The position numbers and the translations under genes are program-made. Positions 1 through 5,549 of a stretch of 7,827 nt of DNA are shown one piece after another. Numbering within the stretch: position 1 is the stretch's first letter; the number at the start of each line of letters is the position of its first letter. Below the pieces are notes generated by a model that was given only the letters and a program-made list of their open reading frames with translations, had not been told where the DNA came from and made no database searches. Source of the DNA: Pseudomonadota bacterium (GTDB taxonomy: Bacteria; Pseudomonadota; Alphaproteobacteria; UBA8366; GCA-2717185); the NCBI GenBank assembly GCA_027619655.1, contig JAQCHR010000161.1, forward strand, positions 1-7,827, given 5' to 3'.

Positions 1-279
1 CCCGCCGGGAAAACTGATCTGGCCGGCATGGGCGTTCAGATGTGCCGTGCGCTGGGTCAGCAGCACGGTCAAACCGCCGGGCCGGTCAACCAGCGGCACC
101 AGGACGGCGGCGGGAATCAGCGTATCGTGCTTCGCCATGTCGGGATTGAGGTCATGATCGCCCCGGAACCCCGACCAGCGCACGGCCTTATCCTCGCCGG
201 CCGGGCGTTTGGCGGCGTTCAGCGCCGCAAACCGTTCGGTAATCCGTTGCCGCAGCATTCCGGCGTCATCCTTCCTCAT
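1..279 (-). CDS. NUDIX hydrolase, CoA pyrophosphatase-like (3' part beyond the window)
   Basis: The minus frame from the ATG at 279-277 stays open for 93 codons to the window edge, so only the N-terminal part is present. Its last visible stretch reads LTQRTAHLNAHAGQISFPGG, the conserved lead-in to the Nudix box in CoA pyrophosphatases (the NudL/YeaB type), which hydrolyse CoA and its derivatives to 3',5'-ADP and phosphopantetheine. The R-x-E Nudix box itself and the catalytic glutamates would lie just past base 1, so activity cannot be judged. The N-terminal region (MRKDDAGMLRQRI, then a RWSGFRGDHDLNP segment) also fits the family. The ATG at 279 overlaps the upstream DUF1285 gene by 14 bases. 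An alternative start is the ATG at 258-256, preceded by an AGGAAGG Shine-Dalgarno at 276-270, which would remove 7 residues. It is probably co-transcribed with, and translationally coupled to, the DUF1285 gene. Family call is firm; substrate is inferred from the family. Confidence 0.88.
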   Translation of the reverse strand, partial: MRKDDAGMLRQRITERFAALNAAKRPAGEDKAVRWSGFRGDHDLNPDMAKHDTLIPAAVLVPLVDRPGGLTVLLTQRTAHLNAHAGQISFPGG

Positions 280-829
280 TACCGTCATCCGCCGGTCCCA
301 GGACGAAAGGCACGCCCCCGCTCCACACGACCATTTCCGGACCGTCATCACCGGCCTGTTCCTCGGCAAGCTCCGCCAGTTCGTAGAATACCGAACGAAC
401 AATCAGCGCTTCAAGATTGTCGCGCACCAGAACATAGGGCGTCGGTTCCCCGGTCACCGCGTCCTCCGCCACACGGATCGGATGCGCAGCATCCACCGTC
501 ACCATTTGGTCCAGATTGGTACGAAAGGTCAATGTCATGTCTCGCCCGCTGCCATCCGCCTGCAGTTCGACGGCGGTAAAGGGCGCGTCCTCCACCTCGA
601 TCCGGCCCTGCTCCACCGGTGTCGCCAGCCAGTAGCCCCCCGCATCGTCGCGCCGCAGCACGGTGGAAAACAATTTGACCAGCGCCATGCGGCGGATTGG
701 CCTGTCCTGATGGTACCAGGTGCCATCGCGGGCAATCCGCATCTCAAAATTGCCGGATTCCTGTGCATCGTCTGGACGAAATCCGCCCGCGATCATTTTT
801 TCGAGAACGCCCGGATTACGAGATTGCAT
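266..829 (-). CDS. DUF1285 domain-containing protein
   Basis: A 187-residue protein of unknown biochemical function, full length for the DUF1285 family. Recognisable family features are GTWYHQDRPIRRMALVKLFS (residues 36-55), the G-Y-W-L-x-T-P-V-E-x-x-x-I-x-V-E-D-A-P-F block (65-84), and a C-terminal R-D-N-L-E-A-L-I-V-R-S-V-F-Y-E-L segment (136-151). No signal peptide or membrane helix is visible, so it is probably cytoplasmic. The ATG at 829 is the only reasonable start: an in-frame TAA lies eight codons upstream (853-851), no start codon lies between, and GGAG sits at 838-835, 5 bases before the ATG. The C-terminus is acidic. It is the first gene of a minus-strand pair with the NUDIX gene and is divergent from the MoxR gene across 56 bases. 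From memory, a DUF1285 gene next to a NUDIX gene and divergent from a moxR gene is a recurrent arrangement in alphaproteobacteria. That does not reveal its function. Confidence 0.9.
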   Translation of the reverse strand: MQSRNPGVLEKMIAGGFRPDDAQESGNFEMRIARDGTWYHQDRPIRRMALVKLFSTVLRRDDAGGYWLATPVEQGRIEVEDAPFTAVELQADGSGRDMTLTFRTNLDQMVTVDAAHPIRVAEDAVTGEPTPYVLVRDNLEALIVRSVFYELAELAEEQAGDDGPEMVVWSGGVPFVLGPADDGNEEG

Positions 830-885
830 GCTGCTCCGACCCCCGCCATGTTAGTATATGGCTGACATACCATAGGAGATAAGCC
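830..885. promoter_or_regulatory. Divergent intergenic control region between DUF1285 and MoxR genes
   Basis: These 56 bases must hold promoters for both directions unless one lies inside a gene. The stretch from about 848 to 882 is clearly AT-richer than its surroundings. On the minus strand, TATACT (858-853) matches the -10 consensus in five of six positions. A weak -35-like TTATCT (882-877) lies 18 bases upstream; it overlaps the MoxR ribosome binding region. No equally good plus-strand promoter is visible. An imperfect palindrome, GTATATGGCTGACATAC (854-870), and an inverted pair TATGG/CCATA (857-861 and 870-874) could be an operator, but both are short. The assignment is by eye only. Confidence 0.4.
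874..878 (+). promoter_or_regulatory. Shine-Dalgarno AGGAG of the MoxR gene, supporting a TTG start
   Basis: AGGAG at 874-878 is followed by 7 bases and then TTG at 886-888. An in-frame TAA at 880-882 excludes any longer reading. The site therefore supports TTG as the initiation codon; no in-frame ATG lies nearby downstream before the conserved domain. Confidence 0.8.
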
Positions 886-1902
886 TTGAGCCTGTCCGAT
901 GCCAGTACTACAGACGGCGGCGTACCCGAAAACCTTGCCGACGAGATCGAAAAACTGGGCGAAAGGCTGACTTCTGCCCGGGAAAACATCGGTCGCGTCA
1001 TTTATGGTCAGACGGATGTCATCGACCTGACGCTTACAACCCTGCTGTCCGGCGGCCACGCGCTGCTGATCGGCGTTCCCGGCCTGGGGAAAACGCTGCT
1101 GGTGGAAACGCTGGGAACGGTGCTCGGCCTGAACGACAACCGGGTCCAGTTTACCCCGGACCTCATGCCGGCCGATATCCTGGGCTCCGAAGTCCTGGAA
1201 GAGGACGAAACAGGCAGGCGCGCCTTCCGCTTTATCGAGGGGCCGGTATTCTGCCAGGTCCTGATGGCGGACGAAATCAACCGCGCCAGCCCGCGCACGC
1301 AATCGGCCCTGCTGCAGGCGATGCAGGAACGCAAGGTTTCCATTGCCGGAAAAAGCCTGCCCCTGCCGGAACCGTTCCACGTGCTGGCGACGCAGAATCC
1401 GCTGGAACTGGAAGGCACCTACCCGCTGCCGGAAGCCCAGCTCGACCGGTTCCTGCTGGAAATCGATGTCGGCTATCCCGGCGACGCGGATGAGCGCCAG
1501 ATGCTGCTGGCGACCACCGGCATCACCCAGAACCGGGCGGAAGCGGTCTTTTCCGCGAAATCGCTGATGGACGCGCAACGGCTGGTCCGGCGCCTGCCGG
1601 TTGGCGAGCATGTGGTCGACGCCATCCTGCGGGTGGTGCGCGCCGGTCGCCCGGAAATCAGCAACATCCCCGCGGTCGTCGATCATGTTTCTTGGGGACC
1701 GGGACCCCGCGCCAGCCAGGCGCTGATGCTGGCGTGCCGCGCCCGCGCCCTGATCGACGGGCGGCTGGCCCCGTCGGTCGATGACGTCCTGGCGCTGGCG
1801 AACCCGGTGCTGCGGCACCGCATGGCGCTTAATTTCGCCGCCCGCGCCGAAGGGGTGACGCTGGATTCGGTGATCGACCTTTTATGCGCGCCGCTGCGCT
1901 GA
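886..1902 (+). CDS. MoxR family AAA+ ATPase
   Basis: A 338-residue AAA+ ATPase of the MoxR family, the usual length. Residues 1-40 are a short N-terminal helical region and the ATPase core follows. Visible motifs are Walker A GVPGLGKT (63-70), Walker B VLMADE (125-130) followed by INRASPRTQSALLQAMQE (131-148), sensor 1 ATQNP (168-172), the family hallmark GTYPLPEAQLDRF (177-189), and a sensor-2 arginine in GPGPRASQAL (271-280). All nucleotide-binding residues are present, so it should be active. MoxR proteins form hexameric rings in the cytoplasm and are thought to act as chaperone-like remodelers that activate vWA-domain proteins. That fits the next three genes, which all encode vWA-like proteins. 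It starts with TTG behind a good AGGAG. It is the first gene of the operon, and the DUF58 gene follows after 22 bases. The family is certain; the substrate is inferred from context. Confidence 0.96.
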   Translation: MSLSDASTTDGGVPENLADEIEKLGERLTSARENIGRVIYGQTDVIDLTLTTLLSGGHALLIGVPGLGKTLLVETLGTVLGLNDNRVQFTPDLMPADILGSEVLEEDETGRRAFRFIEGPVFCQVLMADEINRASPRTQSALLQAMQERKVSIAGKSLPLPEPFHVLATQNPLELEGTYPLPEAQLDRFLLEIDVGYPGDADERQMLLATTGITQNRAEAVFSAKSLMDAQRLVRRLPVGEHVVDAILRVVRAGRPEISNIPAVVDHVSWGPGPRASQALMLACRARALIDGRLAPSVDDVLALANPVLRHRMALNFAARAEGVTLDSVIDLLCAPLR

Positions 1903-1924
1903 CCGGGACCGGACACCGAAACCC

Positions 1925-2830
1925 GTGCCGCAAAGCGACAGGACAGCCACCGAACGGCAACTTCGGCTGCAGCACGAGGCGGAACGGGCCTCGGGCCGGC
2001 TGCCGCCATTGCAGATCGCGGCGGAACGGGTCGCCGCGACCGTGGCGCAGGGCGTGCACGGGCGCCGGCGCGTCGGCCAGGGCGAAACGTTCTGGCAGTT
2101 CCGGCGCTACCAGACCGGCGATGCGGCCACATCCATCGACTGGCGGCAATCGGCAAAATCACGGCATTACTTCGTCCGGGAAAATGAATGGGAAGCCGCG
2201 CAGACCGCCTGGCTGTGGCGCGATACGTCGCCATCGATGCATTACAGCTCGGACCGGCAACTCCCGACCAAGGCGGAACGCGCCGACCTGCTGTTGCTCG
2301 CCACCGCGTCGCTGCTGATGCGAGCCGGCGAGCGCTTTACGCTGCTGGGCGGTGGCAGGCGCGCAGGCATGGGACGCCGGGGCTACGACCAACTGGCCGA
2401 AATGATCGCGCGCGGTGCGGGCAGCGAAACCGGGCTGCCGCCCTTCGAACCACTGCCCCGCTATTCCCAGGTTATCCTGTTCGGCGATTTTCTCGCCGCC
2501 CCGGAAGAGGTCCATGACCGGGTTTCGGCACTGGCGTCACGCGGCGTTTCGGGCCTGCTGGTGCAAGTGATCGATCCGGCGGAGCGCGGGCTGCCCTTTC
2601 GCGGCCGGGTCCGGTTCGAAGGCTTCGAAAACGAAGGCAATACGTTGCTCGGCCGTGTCGAGGCGACGCGCGAGGAGTACCGGTCGCGGTTTGAACGGCA
2701 CTGCGCCAGCCTCCAGGAACTGACGCGGCGCGCCGGCTGGGTCTATCTGCGACATGAAACCGATCATTCGCCGGAATCGGCGCTGCTGACGCTTTACGCC
2801 GCGCTGGCGCCCAACACGCAGAGGATCTGA
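1925..2830 (+). CDS. DUF58 domain-containing protein (vWA-like MoxR partner)
   Basis: A 301-residue protein carrying the DUF58 signature from residue 43: GVHGRRRVGQGETFWQFR (43-60), RYQTGDAATSIDWRQSA (61-77), and a vWA-like strand ending in D-T-S-P-S (100-104), a complete D-x-S-x-S metal-site motif. A second aspartate-containing strand, VILFGDFL (183-190), lies where the later MIDAS loop is expected. No membrane helices are visible, unlike the longer DUF58 proteins that have two N-terminal helices, so this version should be cytoplasmic, as is MoxR. DUF58 genes are almost always found directly after moxR genes, and the protein is regarded as a MoxR partner. The GTG at 1925 is the most upstream possible start in the frame (TGA at 1871-1873, no start codon between), but no clear Shine-Dalgarno precedes it, which suggests translational coupling to MoxR. 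A later GTG at 2042 (residue 40) would sit right against the conserved motif and is less likely. Four bases separate it from the next gene. Confidence 0.93.
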   Translation: MPQSDRTATERQLRLQHEAERASGRLPPLQIAAERVAATVAQGVHGRRRVGQGETFWQFRRYQTGDAATSIDWRQSAKSRHYFVRENEWEAAQTAWLWRDTSPSMHYSSDRQLPTKAERADLLLLATASLLMRAGERFTLLGGGRRAGMGRRGYDQLAEMIARGAGSETGLPPFEPLPRYSQVILFGDFLAAPEEVHDRVSALASRGVSGLLVQVIDPAERGLPFRGRVRFEGFENEGNTLLGRVEATREEYRSRFERHCASLQELTRRAGWVYLRHETDHSPESALLTLYAALAPNTQRI

Positions 2831-2834
2831 GACG

Positions 2835-5546
2835 GTGCTGGAAATTGGCGCCTTCGCATTCGCAACACCCTGGCTGCTGACGGCGCTGGCTTCGCTGCCG
2901 GTCCTCTGGTGGTTGCTGCGTTTCACGCCGCCGTCGCCGAAATCGGTCCGGTTTCCCGCGATCCGGCTGCTGTTCGGCCTGCGCAGCGAAGATGAAACGC
3001 CGGATACGGCGCCGCTATGGCTCATCATCCTGCGCCTGCTTGCCGCGGCGCTGCTGATCCTGGGCCTGGCGCATCCGCTGCTGCATCCGGGCGCGAACCT
3101 GACGCGGCAGGGGCCGATCGTGCTGGTGATCGACGACGGCTGGGCCGCCGCCCGGGACTGGCCCGCACGCCAGGCGGTGGCGGACCAGGCGATCATCCAG
3201 GCCGACCGCGAAGGGCGCGCTGTCATCATCCTGACAACAGCGGCGACGGAGCGCGGCGCGGCGCCGGAAGCCAGCGGGCTGCTGCGCCCCGAGGATGCCC
3301 GCAACGCCGTCACCGCCATCGAACCCAAGCCCTGGGCGACGGACCGCAAGGCCGCCGCACAGGCCGTTCAGGCCATCGGGGTGGACAGCGCCGCCGCAAT
3401 ATACTGGCTGAGCGACGGGCTGGATGATGAAGCTGTCGGCGAACTGGCCGGGCAGTTGCAGCGTCTTGGCCCGCTCACGGTCCGGGTGCCGGACAGCACC
3501 CCCCGGCTGCTTCTGCCGCCCGAACCCGGCGACAGCCAGTTCATCGTGAGCGTGAAACGGGCCACGGGCGACGGTCCGGCGCCGGCGACGATCCGCGCGC
3601 TCGGCGAAGACGGCCGGCTGATCGCCCGCCAGACCCTGGCCTTCGATCCGGAGACGGCAACGGCGACAGCGACGCTCGATCTGCCGCTGGAACTGCGCAA
3701 CGCGGTGGCCCGGCTGGAGATCGAAGGCGAAACCACCGCCGGGGCAACGGCGCTGCTGGATACACGCTGGCGGCGCCGGCCGGTCGGGCTGGTGTCGGAA
3801 ACGCCGCTGGACGATGGCCCCAACCTGCTGTCGGAACTGTATTATGTCGAACGCGCGCTGCTGCCGTTCAGCGATATCCGGCGCGGCACGGTTGAAACCC
3901 TGCTGGACGGCAAGCTTGCGGTCATCATCCTGCCCGACGGTGCGCCGCTCGAACCCGCCGAGCGCCAGCGGCTCGACACCTGGGCATCGGCGGGCGGGTT
4001 GCTGCTCCGTTTCGCCGGGCCGCGGCTGGCGCAGGACACAGACGATCAGATGGTGCCGGTTCCGTTGCGCCGGGGCGGGCGGACGCTTGGCGGCGCCATG
4101 CTGTGGACCGAACCCGCGCGCCTGGCGCCGTTTGACCGGGAAAGCCCGTTCTACGATCTGAATCTCCCGGACGACGTGACGATATACCGGCAGGTGCTGG
4201 CCGAGCCGTCCCTGACCCTTGGCGAAAAGACCTGGGCGCGGCTAACGGATGGCACGCCACTGGTGACCGCATCCCGGCAGGGCGACGGCTGGCTGGTTCT
4301 CGTGCACACGACCTCCAATGCCGCCTGGTCCAACCTGGCGCTGTCCGGCCTGTTCGTGGAAATGATGCAGCGGGTCGTATCGACGAGCCGCGGCGTCGCG
4401 GGCGCCGGGTTGGGCGACCGGCTGCTGGCGCCGCTGGAACTGATCGACGGGTTCGGCCATCCCGCCGACGCCGGCCCCGCGACCCGCGCCATCAGCGCCG
4501 GCCAGTTCACCGAAACCCGCGTCGGACCAACCACCCCGCCGGGCCTGTATGGCGACGCCTCCACGCGCCGCGCGCTCAACTTCGGACCGCAGGCCGGACC
4601 TTTGGCGGTTCTGGAAACACTGCCGAGCGGGGTTGAAAAAACGGGGTACGCCCGGACCGAAGAATTCGATTTCAAGCCGTGGCTGCTTGCCGCGGCGCTT
4701 GTCCTGCTGCTGATCGACGCCATCGCGACGCTTGCCATGCGCGGACTGTTGCCGCGCCGCCGGGCGGCTGCCGCCGGGATCGCCGTATTCGCAACGCTCG
4801 CCGCTTCCCTTCCGGGCAATGAGGCGCAGGCGCAGGATACGGCGGACGCCTTTGCCTTGAAAGCGACCCTGGACACGCAGCTTGCCTATGTAATAACGGG
4901 TGACGCCGCAATCGATACGGCCAGCCTGCGCGGGCTGGTCGGGCTGACCGAGACGCTGAACCGCCGCACGGCGATCGAAGCATCGACGCCCATCGGGGTC
5001 GACCTCGAACGCAATCCCATCGTGTTTTTCCCGCTGATCTACTGGCCGGTCACGGCGCGGCAGGCGCCCCTGTCGCCGGAAGCCACCGGCCGCGTGAACC
5101 GTTACCTGGCAACTGGCGGAACCATCCTGTTCGACCTGCAGGATCCCTCGAGCAGCGGCGCCAATACCGCGGTCCTGCAGCAATTGACCAGGGATATCGC
5201 GATTCCGCCCCTGACACCCGTACCGCCGGACCATGTGCTGACCAAGGCGTTCTACCTGATGCAGGATTTTCCCGGCCGCTGGACCGGCGGCCAGGTCTGG
5301 GTCGAACGACCGGGCAGCAGCGTCAATGACGGCGTGTCCAGCATCGTCATCGGCGGCCATGACTGGGCGTCGGCCTGGGCCGTGGACGACAGGGGCCAGG
5401 CGATGTTCGCGGTCGTCCCCGGCGGTGCGCGGCAGCGCGAAATGGCCTACCGGTTCGGCGTCAACCTGGTGATGTACACGCTGACCGGCAATTACAAATC
5501 GGACCAGGTCCATGTGCCGGCGATCCTCGAACGGCTGGGGAACTGA
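2835..5546 (+). CDS. BatA-like / DUF4159 fusion membrane protein with degenerate vWA and GATase-like domains
   Basis: A 903-residue inner-membrane protein. In order: helix 1 (about 11-29), an arginine/lysine-rich loop (30-60) typical of a BatA N-terminal region, helix 2 (61-83), a vWA-like domain (about 94-220), a beta-rich segment (225-312), a Rossmann/GATase-like domain (about 316-515), another beta segment, helix 3 (614-636), a basic stretch RRR (641-643), a fourth hydrophobic segment (645-660) ending in an AQA signal-peptidase-like site, and DUF4159 (about 670-893). By the positive-inside rule the vWA/GATase part and DUF4159 both face the periplasm. The vWA metal motif is degenerate: D100-D-G-W-A instead of D-x-S-x-S. 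There is no cysteine in the protein, so the GATase fold cannot be a classical amidotransferase. The GTG at 2835 is preceded by AGAGGA at 2820-2825. It lies 4 bases after DUF58 and 3 bases before the next gene. It is probably a structural or regulatory partner of the MoxR ATPase; exact function unknown. Confidence 0.9.
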   Translation: MLEIGAFAFATPWLLTALASLPVLWWLLRFTPPSPKSVRFPAIRLLFGLRSEDETPDTAPLWLIILRLLAAALLILGLAHPLLHPGANLTRQGPIVLVIDDGWAAARDWPARQAVADQAIIQADREGRAVIILTTAATERGAAPEASGLLRPEDARNAVTAIEPKPWATDRKAAAQAVQAIGVDSAAAIYWLSDGLDDEAVGELAGQLQRLGPLTVRVPDSTPRLLLPPEPGDSQFIVSVKRATGDGPAPATIRALGEDGRLIARQTLAFDPETATATATLDLPLELRNAVARLEIEGETTAGATALLDTRWRRRPVGLVSETPLDDGPNLLSELYYVERALLPFSDIRRGTVETLLDGKLAVIILPDGAPLEPAERQRLDTWASAGGLLLRFAGPRLAQDTDDQMVPVPLRRGGRTLGGAMLWTEPARLAPFDRESPFYDLNLPDDVTIYRQVLAEPSLTLGEKTWARLTDGTPLVTASRQGDGWLVLVHTTSNAAWSNLALSGLFVEMMQRVVSTSRGVAGAGLGDRLLAPLELIDGFGHPADAGPATRAISAGQFTETRVGPTTPPGLYGDASTRRALNFGPQAGPLAVLETLPSGVEKTGYARTEEFDFKPWLLAAALVLLLIDAIATLAMRGLLPRRRAAAAGIAVFATLAASLPGNEAQAQDTADAFALKATLDTQLAYVITGDAAIDTASLRGLVGLTETLNRRTAIEASTPIGVDLERNPIVFFPLIYWPVTARQAPLSPEATGRVNRYLATGGTILFDLQDPSSSGANTAVLQQLTRDIAIPPLTPVPPDHVLTKAFYLMQDFPGRWTGGQVWVERPGSSVNDGVSSIVIGGHDWASAWAVDDRGQAMFAVVPGGARQREMAYRFGVNLVMYTLTGNYKSDQVHVPAILERLGN

Positions 5547-5549
5547 CCG

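Noticed and set aside
28..865. Plus-strand open frames of 183 and 218 codons at the left end.
   Set aside because: They lie opposite the NUDIX and DUF1285 genes, whose translations match family signatures; the plus-strand translations are low-complexity and unrecognisable.
793..1818. A 341-codon minus-strand open frame opposite the MoxR gene.
   Set aside because: MoxR carries every AAA+ motif on the plus strand; the antisense product shows no domain and would also run across the intergenic region into the DUF1285 gene in another frame.
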